Assembly (NCBI GenBank): GCA_000156115.1
Contig: DS995276.1
Span: 3,387,353 to 3,442,542 of the forward strand
Direction of reading: 5' to 3'
DNA length: 55,190 nt
From: Rhodobacteraceae bacterium HTCC2083
GTDB lineage: Bacteria; Pseudomonadota; Alphaproteobacteria; Rhodobacterales; Rhodobacteraceae
In this document: positions 35,627 through 45,263 of the stretch, piece after piece
Position numbering within the stretch: the stretch's first letter is position 1
Layout of the letters: each line of letters begins with the position of its first letter
The notes under the pieces: generated by a model
The model's database searches: none
Told to the model about the DNA's origin: nothing
What the model saw: the letters and a program-made list of their open reading frames with translations, nothing else
Position numbers and translations under genes: made by a program

Positions 35627-36427
35627 TCAAGTATCCCGCGCGAAAACTGTAATGTTGGCCTGCTTAGCGAGACGAATGGTGTCATCGCACTCAAGTAACA
35701 GCACCGCACCAGAGGCGATAACCAGCGTCGACAATCCTGCTGTCTTCATAGCGGTGATCGTGTCGGGTCCAATCGTTGGCATATCAACGCGCAAGTCCTG
35801 ACCACGTTTGGGTGCTTTGACGAAAACACCACCCATTTTGCGCAAGTGTAACGGAGTTGCCGCGACAAAATTCAAAAGTGCATCAGTACCTTGCAGCGTC
35901 TCAATCCCAAGGCAGAGACCATTCTCGACAACAACGCCCTGCCCCACGTCCATGGGGCTGAGGGTTTCAAGGATAGCAATTCCCTTCGCGACGTCGTTGC
36001 CGGTGATCTCGCTCAAAGCAGCGCCACAAAGAAGACCGGCATCAACGGTCAAAGTTGGATCAATCTCGTGGGCCCCACGCACGCGAAACCCTTGTTCTTC
36101 AAAGATTGCAATGACCAGACGCAACAGCGCATCATCCCCGCCCTGCATTGCCGCAATCAATCGCGGTGCGAGGCCTGTCATCACTGCGTCAAACGCGCTT
36201 GGATCAAGAGGGGGGCGCGACATGGCACCTGCCATCACGATTTCGCTCACGTTTTGCGCTTTTAGGGATGCGAACAAGGTGCCCATCTTCTCGAACGCAT
36301 GCACTTCCGACGCGCGTTGAAGGTCATGGGCAACGCCTGCGAAGCTGACTAAAATCGCATCAGGTTGGGCATCCGCCAAACGCTGGGGAAGCGCACCATT
36401 GCCCGACAGGATCGCAAGACGGCTCAT
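35627..36427 (-). CDS. lpxI: UDP-2,3-diacylglucosamine pyrophosphatase LpxI
   Basis: A 266-residue LpxI (DUF1009) enzyme that hydrolyses UDP-2,3-diacylglucosamine to lipid X and UMP, replacing LpxH in alphaproteobacteria. Segments LAILSGNGALP, VMAGAMSRPPLD, GGDDALLRLVIAIFEEQGFRV and DVGQGVVVENG are typical. It sits between lpxA and lpxB with three-base gaps, which matches the pathway order around it. Length and motifs are normal. Confidence 0.95.
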   Translation of the reverse strand: MSRLAILSGNGALPQRLADAQPDAILVSFAGVAHDLQRASEVHAFEKMGTLFASLKAQNVSEIVMAGAMSRPPLDPSAFDAVMTGLAPRLIAAMQGGDDALLRLVIAIFEEQGFRVRGAHEIDPTLTVDAGLLCGAALSEITGNDVAKGIAILETLSPMDVGQGVVVENGLCLGIETLQGTDALLNFVAATPLHLRKMGGVFVKAPKRGQDLRVDMPTIGPDTITAMKTAGLSTLVIASGAVLLLECDDTIRLAKQANITVFARDT

Positions 36428-36430
36428 GCC

Positions 36431-37231
36431 TTAGCCGCCCGGCGTCAGGAAGGAGCGATCCGAAGCGCCTGTGACGAAATCCACAATATGGTGCACGTAA
36501 TCGCTATCGGAATCCTCGCCCATACGCTTAACACGGTCTTGGAAGGTTCCCTCGCCTTGCGCCATCATCTGGAACGCGGCACGCAGGGCCATAATGTCAC
36601 CGCGCTCAACACCGCGTCGTTTGAGACCGACAAGATTCAACCCGTCAAGTTGACCACGCGGAGCCTGTACAAGGCCGTAAGGGATCACATCATTTGTCAC
36701 CATTGTCACAGCGCCAACGATCGCGCCTTTGCCGATACGCACGAACTGATGAATGCCGGCTAGACCGCCGATGATAACGTCATCCTCAATGATGCAATGG
36801 CCCGCAACGGCCGCACTGTTCACCACAATCACGTTGTTGGCAATGATCACATCATGCGCCACATGGCATCCCGCCATCAACAAGCAATCATCTCCGATTT
36901 TCGTCAGACCGCCGCCACCGCCCGTGCCCGTGTTCACGGTCACATGCTCCCGAATGCGATTGCGCGATCCGATCTCAAGACGGGTGATTTCGCCACCAAA
37001 CTTCTTGTCCTGCGGAATTTCTCCAATTACGGCAAAGGAAAAAATCGTGTTGTCCTCGCCTAAAGTGGTTTGGCCTTTCACGACAGCGTGGCTCATCAAA
37101 ACACAATGCGCCCCCAGCTGCACATCCGCGCCGATGTAGGCGAATGGACCAATGATGCAGCCCTCGCCGATCTGCGCACCTTCTTCGATGACAGCACTCG
37201 CGTGGACGTCTGCGCTGGGGTGAATGCTCAT
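36431..37231 (-). CDS. lpxA: UDP-N-acetylglucosamine acyltransferase
   Basis: LpxA (266 residues) transfers a 3-hydroxyacyl chain from ACP to UDP-GlcNAc, the first step of lipid A synthesis. The left-handed beta-helix hexapeptide repeats cover most of the N-terminal two thirds (for example [20 protein letters not shown]). The catalytic His lies in MAGCHVAHD, and the [13 protein letters not shown] and [15 protein letters not shown]-type segments are conserved. The ATG at 37231 overlaps the fabZ stop (ATGA), so the two are translationally coupled. Confidence 0.97.
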   Translation of the reverse strand: MSIHPSADVHASAVIEEGAQIGEGCIIGPFAYIGADVQLGAHCVLMSHAVVKGQTTLGEDNTIFSFAVIGEIPQDKKFGGEITRLEIGSRNRIREHVTVNTGTGGGGGLTKIGDDCLLMAGCHVAHDVIIANNVIVVNSAAVAGHCIIEDDVIIGGLAGIHQFVRIGKGAIVGAVTMVTNDVIPYGLVQAPRGQLDGLNLVGLKRRGVERGDIMALRAAFQMMAQGEGTFQDRVKRMGEDSDSDYVHHIVDFVTGASDRSFLTPGG

Positions 37232-37686
37232 GCAGGCAAATCCATCATTGCGGTAAACTCTGCCTCTGCGGCCATCTCACCCTCAACTGTGGCAACACCA
37301 GAAAACTTCCAGACCTTACCACCCGGTTTACCGCGCACGGTTGTGAGGTTCATCTTCAACACGTCACCGGGGCCAACTTTGCGGCGGAATTTGCATTTGT
37401 CGATGGCCATGAAATAGACCTTCATTTCTTTGTCTGCCATATCGAGCGCGGTGCCGACCATCACAGCCGCCGTTTGCGCCATGGCTTCAACGATCGTGAC
37501 ACCGGGCATGATCGGCAGTCCTGGAAAGTGGCCTTGGAAATGTGGTTCGTTCATTGTGACGTTTTTGATCCCGACCGCTGTTTGAGTACCATCTATATCC
37601 TCGACTTTGTCGACCAACAGAAATGGATAACGATGTGGCAAGATGCGTTGGATCAGTTGAATGTCTGCGTTCAAAAGTTCGGTCAT
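37228..37686 (-). CDS. fabZ: 3-hydroxyacyl-ACP dehydratase FabZ
   Basis: FabZ (152 residues) dehydrates 3-hydroxyacyl-ACP in fatty acid elongation and competes with LpxA for the same substrate. The signatures [15 protein letters not shown] and [22 protein letters not shown] contain the active-site His and Glu. ATG 37686 ([12 protein letters not shown]) matches the family N-terminus; the frame is open upstream into the skp gene. It lies between skp and lpxA in the conserved bamA-skp-fabZ-lpxA order (no lpxD here). Confidence 0.96.
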   Translation of the reverse strand: MTELLNADIQLIQRILPHRYPFLLVDKVEDIDGTQTAVGIKNVTMNEPHFQGHFPGLPIMPGVTIVEAMAQTAAVMVGTALDMADKEMKVYFMAIDKCKFRRKVGPGDVLKMNLTTVRGKPGGKVWKFSGVATVEGEMAAEAEFTAMMDLPA

Positions 37687-37765
37687 GAATGTCTCTCTTG
37701 GATCAAGTTGGTCCGCGTCTACATTTGTCCTAGCAAGTGCGCCAAAGCGGGGCAAGTCGCGGTGA

Positions 37766-38374
37766 TCATTGATCTTGCGTTGCATCCTTTTCGGACGCAG
37801 GTGCAGGCGCCAACAATTCGTCAAGCGGCATGCCCTGCCCGAGTGCCGAATCTATCCGGCCAATCGCCTCTTGCGTTATGTCTGTTTCATCAGCGCTGGC
37901 GAAAACGGCCCGACGATCCAAGATCACGCTGGCACCTTTTTCGCGCATCAAGCCTTGAATTGCTGGTGCAATCGTGAACAAAAAGCGTCGCTCGACTTGA
38001 TCGGTCAGCTGCGAAAGGCCGCGTGCTTTGGTGTCCTGCTCAAACCGTGCTGTCGTGACTTTGATATCAAATGCATCAGCGAGCACCCGAAACTCTTCGG
38101 GATTAAGCGTTTTGCGCAGCTCTGTAAGCTCACTTTCCTCATCCGCCAGTTCTTGCTCGATCCGCCTGTTTTCAGCAGAGAGGCGTCGACCCCGCGCCGC
38201 AATTTCTGCTGATAGGTTTTGCCCAAATTGCGTTTCCGTGAACAGGCGTTCCCGCTTAATCGTGAGAACAGGAATATCAGGTAGTGAAAACGAACTGGCT
38301 TGCGCAAGTGATTTAGAAGGCAGCGCTATCAGGCTGAGGATCGCAAGACACAGCGCAAGGATCGGCGCACCCAA
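37766..38374 (-). CDS. OmpH/Skp family periplasmic chaperone
   Basis: A Skp/OmpH-type chaperone (about 202 residues) that shields unfolded outer-membrane proteins on their way to BamA. It has a hydrophobic signal segment ([22 protein letters not shown]), then a long charged coiled-coil region ([26 protein letters not shown]) and the [21 protein letters not shown] tail. The start is uncertain: no ATG lies between the bamA stop and the signal peptide. TTG 38374 is proposed; it falls inside the last codons of bamA's vicinity, and the frame is open back to 38518 inside bamA. Context (next to bamA) supports the call strongly. Confidence 0.85.
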   Translation of the reverse strand: MGAPILALCLAILSLIALPSKSLAQASSFSLPDIPVLTIKRERLFTETQFGQNLSAEIAARGRRLSAENRRIEQELADEESELTELRKTLNPEEFRVLADAFDIKVTTARFEQDTKARGLSQLTDQVERRFLFTIAPAIQGLMREKGASVILDRRAVFASADETDITQEAIGRIDSALGQGMPLDELLAPAPASEKDATQDQ

Positions 38375-38396
38375 GACGGAACGCCAATCTTTGTGT

Positions 38397-40745
38397 TTAA
38401 AACTCTGTCGAAATGGAGAGGTCAAAGGTTTGCTCCCGATCGCCAGTTTCCTTGGACAGGGCTTTGGTAAAGTTAAAGCGCAACGGTCCAATCGGCGTTT
38501 TCCAGAAAATCGAAGCACCGATCACACTGCGGGCGGCAAAGTCTTCGTTGATGACATTCGCATTGCTTTGATCCAGAGACCAGAGCGAGCCGATATCGTA
38601 GAAAACGCCACCGTTGATGCCGTATTCTTCTGGCAGACCAAGTGGGAATTCCGCTTCGAAACGTGCCACCGCAAACATATTTCCACCAAGGGTGTCATTG
38701 GTATTTCCGTTGACTTCGCGTGGGCCGATGCCGCTGGGTTCAAACCCGCGCATCACTGAAGGGCCCATAAAGAAACGATCCGTCGCGCGACCAGAGCCGG
38801 TAACATAGTTCAGCGCCCCGCCCTCCAGCGTCGCCCGAAGCGTAACTTCCTCGCTGAGCACCTTGGTCTGCGCAATCGCTTTTGCAGTGGTGCGAACGTA
38901 TTGATTGTCGGAGCCGATCCCGCCGAAATCCTGACCAAACTCTAGCAAAACACCCGCATTTGGGTTCAACCCTGTGCGGCGTGTGTCAAAGCTGTAGGTG
39001 TATCCAACAGAATTCGAGAACTCGACGCCACGTGCGATTTCGGATGAAATCAACGCACCAGCCGTTGTACCACCGCCTACCATTTCGGACATATCAAGGG
39101 TGTAGCGCACCTGCATACGGCCATTATCTGACACAGGGAATTCAAACGAGGGACGGAACCGACCCAAGTTGGTGTCATAGACGGCGTTTTGATTGTCTGT
39201 TTCCACATAGGACGCCACGAAGCCGAAGCTTAGATCACGACCCAAAAACGCCGGCTCATAAAAGCTAAGCGAGTATTCGCGATTATCGACACCCGTCGTC
39301 ACGCCAAGATCCAAACGCTGACCACGGCCAAGAAAGTTGCTTTCGCTGTATTTGATAATCGCGCCCGGGCCTGTCGTGGTAGAATACGTACCACCAAAGG
39401 TCAGCGAACCTGTCGACGTTTCTTCAACATCAACGTCAACAATCACTTGGTCAGGGCTGGATCCTTCACGCGCTTGCACATCGGCACCACTAAAGTAGCC
39501 AAGCGCACGAACACGCTCCGCGCTTTCGCGGATTTCACGCGGATTAAATGGATCACCTTCGACAATTTTGAACTGCTGACGCACGACGCGATCAAGCGTG
39601 GTTGCATTGCCCTCAATATCAATGCGTTCCACAAACACGCGCGGACCACGCACAAGCGCGAATTCAACATCAAGCGTCAGATCACGATCATTGCGTGTGA
39701 TGCGAGGCTCAACGCGTACGAAATCGAGGCCAAGTTTAATCGCCAATCTCTCAAGGCGTGCAATCGAATTTTCCACCAAGGATGGTGAGTACACAATGCC
39801 AGAGCGTATTTTCAGCGCGGCTTGGAATTCCGCCTCATCGGCATCAGAGATCTCGGAGGTCGTTGTGATCGCCCCAAATTTGAACTGTTGGCCCTCTTGA
39901 ACGTTGAACGTCACAAAATAGCCGTCGCGTTCACGCGCAAGTTCGGCATTCACAGATGTCGTGCGGAAATCAACATAGCCACGGCTCGCATAAAAATCGC
40001 TTAAGATCTGTTTGTCGAACTCGATCCGGTCTTCGGCGAATGTATCGCGTTTCACGAAAGCGCGCAGGAGGCCCGCTTGCTTGGTTTCCAGCACACGGCG
40101 CAGACGGCTATCTGAGTAAACTTGATTGCCCACGAACCCGAGGCGTTCAATCTCGGTCAGACCGCCTTCAAAAATTTCGAACACCAAATCAACGCGATTG
40201 TCAGAACGACGAATTATGCGAGGACTGACCGTCGCAGTCAAACGCCCTTGTTGGGAATAGGCTTTGGCAATTTCAGAAGCATCACGCTCTGCCGTGGACG
40301 GATTGAACACTCGGCGCGATTGGCTTTGCACGATTGTGGAAAGGTTCTCGTCCTTGAGACGACGGTTTCCTTCGAAATTGATCTGATTGATCGTTGGATA
40401 TTCGGTGACCTTGATCACTAAGCGATTGCCGCGCGGCTCAAGATCGACACTTTCGAACAAACCGCTACCTTGCAGGCGCTGAAATGCTCCGTTCAGATCG
40501 GATCCAGAGACAGCAGTACCACGACTGATTCCTGCATATTCAAGGATCGTAGACGGCTCAATGCGCTGATTGCCCTCAATCGCCACACTACTAAAGCGGT
40601 ATTGCTGCGCTTCGGCAATGCTTGCAAGCGCAACGTAAGCCACTGAAAACCCTAAGGCAATCGATGCAACGCTTGATTTAAGTAGATTAGCTTTTAGCGC
40701 TCGTTCTTCGCAACGTTTTCCGCCGCTCGTTATTTTATTGGTCAT
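38397..40745 (-). CDS. bamA: Outer membrane protein assembly factor BamA
   Basis: BamA (782 residues) is the essential Omp85 barrel that folds proteins into the outer membrane. A long signal region ends near AYVALASIAEAQ. Five POTRA repeats follow (residues about 50-390, first around YRFSSVAIEGNQRI). The 16-stranded barrel begins about residue 430 and includes the lid-lock-type segment YVTGSGRATDRFFMGPSVMRGFEPSGIGPR. It ends in STEF with the terminal aromatic needed for its own insertion. It is transcribed after rseP and a small membrane protein gene and before skp. Confidence 0.97.
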   Translation of the reverse strand: MTNKITSGGKRCEERALKANLLKSSVASIALGFSVAYVALASIAEAQQYRFSSVAIEGNQRIEPSTILEYAGISRGTAVSGSDLNGAFQRLQGSGLFESVDLEPRGNRLVIKVTEYPTINQINFEGNRRLKDENLSTIVQSQSRRVFNPSTAERDASEIAKAYSQQGRLTATVSPRIIRRSDNRVDLVFEIFEGGLTEIERLGFVGNQVYSDSRLRRVLETKQAGLLRAFVKRDTFAEDRIEFDKQILSDFYASRGYVDFRTTSVNAELARERDGYFVTFNVQEGQQFKFGAITTTSEISDADEAEFQAALKIRSGIVYSPSLVENSIARLERLAIKLGLDFVRVEPRITRNDRDLTLDVEFALVRGPRVFVERIDIEGNATTLDRVVRQQFKIVEGDPFNPREIRESAERVRALGYFSGADVQAREGSSPDQVIVDVDVEETSTGSLTFGGTYSTTTGPGAIIKYSESNFLGRGQRLDLGVTTGVDNREYSLSFYEPAFLGRDLSFGFVASYVETDNQNAVYDTNLGRFRPSFEFPVSDNGRMQVRYTLDMSEMVGGGTTAGALISSEIARGVEFSNSVGYTYSFDTRRTGLNPNAGVLLEFGQDFGGIGSDNQYVRTTAKAIAQTKVLSEEVTLRATLEGGALNYVTGSGRATDRFFMGPSVMRGFEPSGIGPREVNGNTNDTLGGNMFAVARFEAEFPLGLPEEYGINGGVFYDIGSLWSLDQSNANVINEDFAARSVIGASIFWKTPIGPLRFNFTKALSKETGDREQTFDLSISTEF

Positions 40746-40848
40746 TACACCGATCCAACAGACACCCCAGATACAATCTGAGTAGCCTCATTGGGGGGTG
40801 ATGTCAAAAGCGGATAGGCTGTTTTCGCGGGAGCAGACCTAGACTTCC

Positions 40849-40998
40849 CTACAAGATGAAGGGGTTGGCAAAGCTCACGGACGCGACATAGGCCGAAAGC
40901 GCCAAGCACAGGCCAAGCATCCCAAAGTAGACGATACGGTCCCAATTTAGCGTGATCAGGAAGCCTAAGCTACGTGTGCCGGATTGAATCAATTGCAT
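40849..40998 (-). CDS. Small single-pass membrane protein between rseP and bamA
   Basis: A 49-residue ORF in the 364-base gap between rseP and bamA, on the same strand. It starts MQLIQSGTRSLGFLITLNWD, continues with a hydrophobic stretch VYFGMLGLCLALSAYVASVSF and ends NPFIL, so one membrane helix is likely. No strong ribosome-binding site is visible (AAAGAG about 14-20 bases upstream). I do not recognise the family with certainty. Position, strand and hydrophobic profile argue for a real small gene, possibly envelope-related. Confidence 0.5.
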   Translation of the reverse strand: MQLIQSGTRSLGFLITLNWDRIVYFGMLGLCLALSAYVASVSFANPFIL

Positions 40999-41109
40999 GC
41001 CATTTACTCATCTCTTTGCGAACTTTGCGCGAGGGATTTCATCTATCAATTAGACGTTATCAAAAGAATGGGGCCAAAAGTGGGCAAAGCATAAGTCTGT
41101 TTGAAAGCT

Positions 41110-42453
41110 TTACGGGCAAAACAAATCGTTCCCGAGCGCAAAAACCATCAACGACAAAATCATGATCAAGCCTGCAGACATGAACACTCCCAGAACCCGC
41201 TCGCTTGGCTTTTTGCGAGCAACAGCTTCGTAGGCGAAAAACACCAAATGCCCACCGTCCAAAACCGGAACTGGGAACAGGTTCAACAGACCCACTGCCG
41301 TCGACAAAACCGCGATAAACCAGATGAAATTGGTCGCACCTTGACTTGCCATCGCACCAGAAGTTTGCGCGATCCCAATCGGACCTGACAAGTTGCACGA
41401 ACTGATCGCGCCCGTCACCATATGATACATGCCCGAGAGCGAGCCTTCGATGATACGTTTTGTCTGCATCACACCGTTGCTCAGTGCGGATGTCACACTA
41501 GTCGCTTGGGTTGCAGGTTCAAAGAAAAAGCCGCCCGCAACGCCGATACGCCACTGTGTGACAAAGGTATTGTCAGGCTGTGGTTCATCCACTCGCTTGG
41601 GCGACAGGGTCACCTGACGGGTCTCGCCGCTATTCCAAAGGTCCAACAGCAAAGGTGCGCCATTGCCGCTTTCGACAGCGTCCTTGAGCTGTGAAAAGGC
41701 AAATACAGGGCCACCATCAATCGCGGTAATGAAATCGCCAATCTTTAGGCCTGCTTTAAGCGCTGCAGATTGCGGCATCACATTAGTAACTAACGCTGGA
41801 TACGGATAAGGGCCCATGACATCCAGCTCTGTGCCATCGCGCCCAACGGTGTAGCTGACCTGCGCTGCTTTACTGATTTGCTGCTCTAGCGCATTGAACC
41901 CGGCCCCGTTTTCAAAACTTGGCACAGAAATACCATCAATCGCCAGCAGTTGATCTCCAACTTGAAGCTCTTGCACGGCTGGCATATCGCGCAATGCGCC
42001 AACAGCCAAAGGATCCGCCTCTTCGCCCTGCGCGAAGATAACGGCCGCAAACACAATAATTGAGAGCGCAAAATTGAAGATGGGTCCAGCCGCGACCGTC
42101 GCGGTACGCGCCCATAGCGGTGCACCGGGCATTGTGCGGCGACGCTCTTCAGCGCTCATCTCTCGCACAGCTTCGCCGTCGGGGGCGCTGGCCGCGTTTG
42201 CATCGCCAAGAAACTTGACGTAACCGCCAAATGGCAGAGCGGCGAATTGCCAAACCGTGCCACGTTTATCAACGCGGCTGAACAGGACGGGACCAAAGCC
42301 CAGCGAAAAGACTTCCGCATGGATCCCCGACCAACGTCCGACAATGTAGTGGCCATATTCGTGGATCGCGACAATCACCGAAAGTGCGAGCACAAAGGCC
42401 AAAAGCGTCCAGATCACACTGCCAAATTGTGGCAAAAGCCCAAGAATATCCAT
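41110..42453 (-). CDS. rseP: RIP metalloprotease RseP (site-2 protease)
   Basis: RseP (447 residues) is an inner-membrane zinc protease that cuts anti-sigma factors and signal-peptide remnants within the membrane. The HExxH motif HEYGH is at 31-35 in the first helix; the third zinc ligand lies in VPVLDGGHLVF near the C-terminus. A periplasmic PDZ region sits in the middle (around VMPQSAALKAGLKIGDFITAIDG). It lies between dxr and bamA in the conserved envelope cluster, 51 bases after dxr. Length and motifs are normal. Confidence 0.97.
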   Translation of the reverse strand: MDILGLLPQFGSVIWTLLAFVLALSVIVAIHEYGHYIVGRWSGIHAEVFSLGFGPVLFSRVDKRGTVWQFAALPFGGYVKFLGDANAASAPDGEAVREMSAEERRRTMPGAPLWARTATVAAGPIFNFALSIIVFAAVIFAQGEEADPLAVGALRDMPAVQELQVGDQLLAIDGISVPSFENGAGFNALEQQISKAAQVSYTVGRDGTELDVMGPYPYPALVTNVMPQSAALKAGLKIGDFITAIDGGPVFAFSQLKDAVESGNGAPLLLDLWNSGETRQVTLSPKRVDEPQPDNTFVTQWRIGVAGGFFFEPATQATSVTSALSNGVMQTKRIIEGSLSGMYHMVTGAISSCNLSGPIGIAQTSGAMASQGATNFIWFIAVLSTAVGLLNLFPVPVLDGGHLVFFAYEAVARKKPSERVLGVFMSAGLIMILSLMVFALGNDLFCP

Positions 42454-42504
42454 GATGCGTGCGTCCTCGTGATGCTCTTCCGCCTGCTTGGTAGCGGGGC
42501 GTTG

Positions 42505-43671
42505 TTAAGGGTTTGCGATGATTTCATCGGCGGAGTTACGTGCCAGATGGTCCATCTCTAGCACGCTATCAAGGGTCATTTCGGCATTTGTGAGGCCGGA
42601 TTGCGCAGAAAGACGGTGCAGTACCTCTTCCACGACCTCGGCCATCTGCAAAAAGCCAATTCTTTCGCTGATGAAATGATCCAACGCACGTTCCTTCGCA
42701 GCATTAAACACGGCACCTGCATGTCCACCCGTCGCCATGACCTCGCGCGCGAGACGCAAAGCAGGCCAGCGTTTCTCGTCCGGCGCGCGGAAAGTCAACT
42801 GCGACAAGGCCGCGAGATCTAGGCGTTCAACCGGCAAATGACGCCGCTCAGGCCAATGCAGCGCGAAGCCAATCGCGTGGCGCATATCGGGCGGACCCAC
42901 ATGCGCCATCAGCGCGCCATCTTTGAAGCCAACCAGCGCATGCACCATGGATTGCGGATGTACCAAAACTTCGATGATTTCGGGAGGGACTTCGAAAAAC
43001 TCCCGTGTTTCAATGACTTCCAAAGCCTTATTGAACATCGACGCGCTATCGATCGTGATCCGCTGGCCCATGTCCCAATTCGGATGGGTTTGCGCCTGCG
43101 CAAGAGTTGCACCCGCGAGCTTATCCATCGGCCAATCGCGAAATGCACCACCAGAGGCGGTGATGATGATCCGCTCAACCGCAGTGATATCTTCGCCAAT
43201 CAAGCCTTGAAACACCGCGGAATGCTCGCTGTCCACGGGGAGGATGTGGGCGTTGTGCTCTTTCGCAGTCGTCTTCACCAGAGCGCCTGCACAAACCATA
43301 GATTCTTTGTTCGCGAGCGCGAGTGCGGCCCCCTGTTTGAGCACCTCAAGCCCCGGCGCCAAACCCGCCGCGCCAACAATCGCGGACATCACCCAATCTG
43401 CGGGTCGCGCGGCGGCTTCAGTGACTGCACTGACGCCTGCCGCTACCTCAACACCACTACCAACCAAGGCTGTGCGCAATTCTTCAAGGCGCGCGAGGTC
43501 CGCTGTGACCGCCACCTTTGCACGCAACTCAATCGCGTCTTTGGCCAATTGCGCGATGTTTTGTGCGCCAGTGAGTGCCACAACCTCGTAGTCATCTGGC
43601 GCGCGTTTGACCAAATCAATCGTGTTTTGACCGATGGATCCCGTCGCCCCCAAAATGGAAATCTTGCGCAT
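42505..43671 (-). CDS. dxr: 1-deoxy-D-xylulose-5-phosphate reductoisomerase
   Basis: DXR (388 residues) converts DXP to MEP in isoprenoid synthesis, using NADPH. The N-terminal nucleotide-binding motif GATGSIGQNTIDLV, ALANKESMVCAG, LPVDSEHSAVFQGL (metal-ligand region) and TASGGAFRDWP are all present. It lies between cdsA and rseP. Together with uppS upstream it supplies the undecaprenyl carrier for the cell wall. Length is normal. Confidence 0.97.
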   Translation of the reverse strand: MRKISILGATGSIGQNTIDLVKRAPDDYEVVALTGAQNIAQLAKDAIELRAKVAVTADLARLEELRTALVGSGVEVAAGVSAVTEAAARPADWVMSAIVGAAGLAPGLEVLKQGAALALANKESMVCAGALVKTTAKEHNAHILPVDSEHSAVFQGLIGEDITAVERIIITASGGAFRDWPMDKLAGATLAQAQTHPNWDMGQRITIDSASMFNKALEVIETREFFEVPPEIIEVLVHPQSMVHALVGFKDGALMAHVGPPDMRHAIGFALHWPERRHLPVERLDLAALSQLTFRAPDEKRWPALRLAREVMATGGHAGAVFNAAKERALDHFISERIGFLQMAEVVEEVLHRLSAQSGLTNAEMTLDSVLEMDHLARNSADEIIANP

Positions 43672-43680
43672 CGCCCTGCT

Positions 43681-44499
43681 CTACCCAGCCGCGTTCGGCG
43701 GGAAATTAAAAGCCAGCTCTACGAAGATGAGCAAAAGCCCAGCCCCAAGCATGCCGTCAAAGCGGTCCAACAGTCCGCCATGACCTGGGATCAGGTTGGA
43801 GCTGTCTTTCACACCCACATGCCGCTTGATGGCGCTTTCAGTGATATCACCAAGCTGCGACGCGAACGCAGCAGCAACAGAGACGAGAACGACCAGTGTA
43901 CCACCACCGTAAAGCTTAGCGAAGATCAGTCCGACAATCGCCGCCCCGATCCAGCCTGCGATTGTGCCAGACCATGTTTTCTTGGGGCTGACAGCGGGCC
44001 AGAATTTTGGTCCCCCAAGCATGCGGCCCGCAAAATAGCCAGCCACATCCGTGACAATTACCACAATAAGGAGCCAAGCCATCCAAGTGATGCCGAAATC
44101 ATCGCGCAACGCGATAAGGCCAAAGCCTGCGATCAAAATCAAGGCCGTGTAGCTCATCAAAATACGGCGTCCGACGATAGGACGCTGCCCTGAGGAGAGC
44201 ATCGAAAAACCAACAAAGCTGGGTGCGAGCAGCATGGGTAGAATGACCGTCGGATACGGCGCGTAGCTTGCGATGAAAAGAGCGGCACCACTGATCAACG
44301 CCAGCCACATGGATTTTTGGCTGTCTCTGCTGTGCAGCATGCGCACGAGTTCCCAGACCATCAATCCGCATGCAACTGACACCAGAAAATGGATCCAAAA
44401 TCCACCCGCCCAAACCGCAATGGCGCCAATGACCAGCATCGCAATTGCGCTAAGCACGCGCGGTGCGAGATCGCCCCATTGCGTGCCGGCGCCGCTCAT
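43681..44499 (-). CDS. cdsA: Phosphatidate cytidylyltransferase
   Basis: CdsA (272 residues) makes CDP-diacylglycerol, the branch point of phospholipid synthesis. It is a polytopic membrane protein, and the CdsA signature near the C-terminus is intact (SAIKRHVGVKDSSNLIPGHGG, then LLDRFD). ATG 44499 overlaps the uppS stop as ATGA and was preferred over an in-frame codon at 44583 inside uppS. It is followed nine bases later by dxr. Length is normal. Confidence 0.95.
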   Translation of the reverse strand: MSGAGTQWGDLAPRVLSAIAMLVIGAIAVWAGGFWIHFLVSVACGLMVWELVRMLHSRDSQKSMWLALISGAALFIASYAPYPTVILPMLLAPSFVGFSMLSSGQRPIVGRRILMSYTALILIAGFGLIALRDDFGITWMAWLLIVVIVTDVAGYFAGRMLGGPKFWPAVSPKKTWSGTIAGWIGAAIVGLIFAKLYGGGTLVVLVSVAAAFASQLGDITESAIKRHVGVKDSSNLIPGHGGLLDRFDGMLGAGLLLIFVELAFNFPPNAAG

Positions 44500-45260
44500 A
44501 CCTTTACACCGCCAAACCTGCGGTCCCGATTGCCATACTTTGAGGTAAGCGCGCCAAATTCTTCCGCAGTAAAGTCCGGCCACAGCGTTTCGACAAACTC
44601 ATATTCCGAATAGGCCGATTGCCACAGAAGAAAGTTAGAAATACGCGCTTCACCGCTTGTACGAATGACTAGATCAGGATCAGGTAAAACATATGTATCT
44701 AAGTACTTTGGCAGCGTTTCTTCATCTACAATTTCAGGGTCTAGCTTGCCGCTTGCCACGTCCTGCGCCAAACGCTTGGTAGCGCGCGCAACTTCGTCGC
44801 GACCACCATAATTTAGCGCGATTGTGAGGTGCACCTTATCGTTCTTTTCGGTCATGCTTTCCAAGCTGTCCATCAGCTCGACAAGCTTGTCATTGAGACG
44901 CACACGATCCCCGATAAAGCGCACCCGTACCCCGGCGTCCGCCAGCGTGCGCGCTTCTTTGGTTATATAGCGTTGAAACAATTTCATCAGGCCGGACACT
45001 TCGACCTGAGTGCGCTTCCAGTTTTCCGTCGAGAAGGCGAAGATGGTGAGGTAATTCACCCCATTGGGAGGACAAGCTTCTACAATTTGACGCACACGAC
45101 GTGCGCCTGCGTGATGCCCAAATAAGCGCGGACGATTGCGCATTTGTGCCCAACGTCCGTTGCCATCCATGATGATCGCAACGTGACGCGGCCCAGACAT
45201 CGGGTTGGCCTCTGCCGGAATGGAAATCTCGTTTTGCTGAGGGTTCAGCGCCGGTTTCAT
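44496..45260 (-). CDS. uppS: Undecaprenyl diphosphate synthase
   Basis: UppS (254 residues) extends farnesyl diphosphate with isopentenyl diphosphate to C55-PP, the lipid carrier for peptidoglycan and O-antigen. The signature IIMDGNGRWAQMRN is followed by GHHAGARRVRQIVE, FAFSTENWKR and the late IRTSGEARISNFLLWQSAYSE. ATG 45260 is three bases after the frr stop; a GTG just before it is also in frame. The stop overlaps cdsA (ATGA). Confidence 0.96.
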   Translation of the reverse strand: MKPALNPQQNEISIPAEANPMSGPRHVAIIMDGNGRWAQMRNRPRLFGHHAGARRVRQIVEACPPNGVNYLTIFAFSTENWKRTQVEVSGLMKLFQRYITKEARTLADAGVRVRFIGDRVRLNDKLVELMDSLESMTEKNDKVHLTIALNYGGRDEVARATKRLAQDVASGKLDPEIVDEETLPKYLDTYVLPDPDLVIRTSGEARISNFLLWQSAYSEYEFVETLWPDFTAEEFGALTSKYGNRDRRFGGVKV

Positions 45261-45263
45261 CAC

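Noticed and set aside
42838-44193. A 451-codon open frame on the plus strand
   Set aside because: It lies entirely antisense to dxr and cdsA, has no start signal or domain character, and its composition (Arg/His/Asp rich) is what a reverse frame of GC-rich coding DNA gives.
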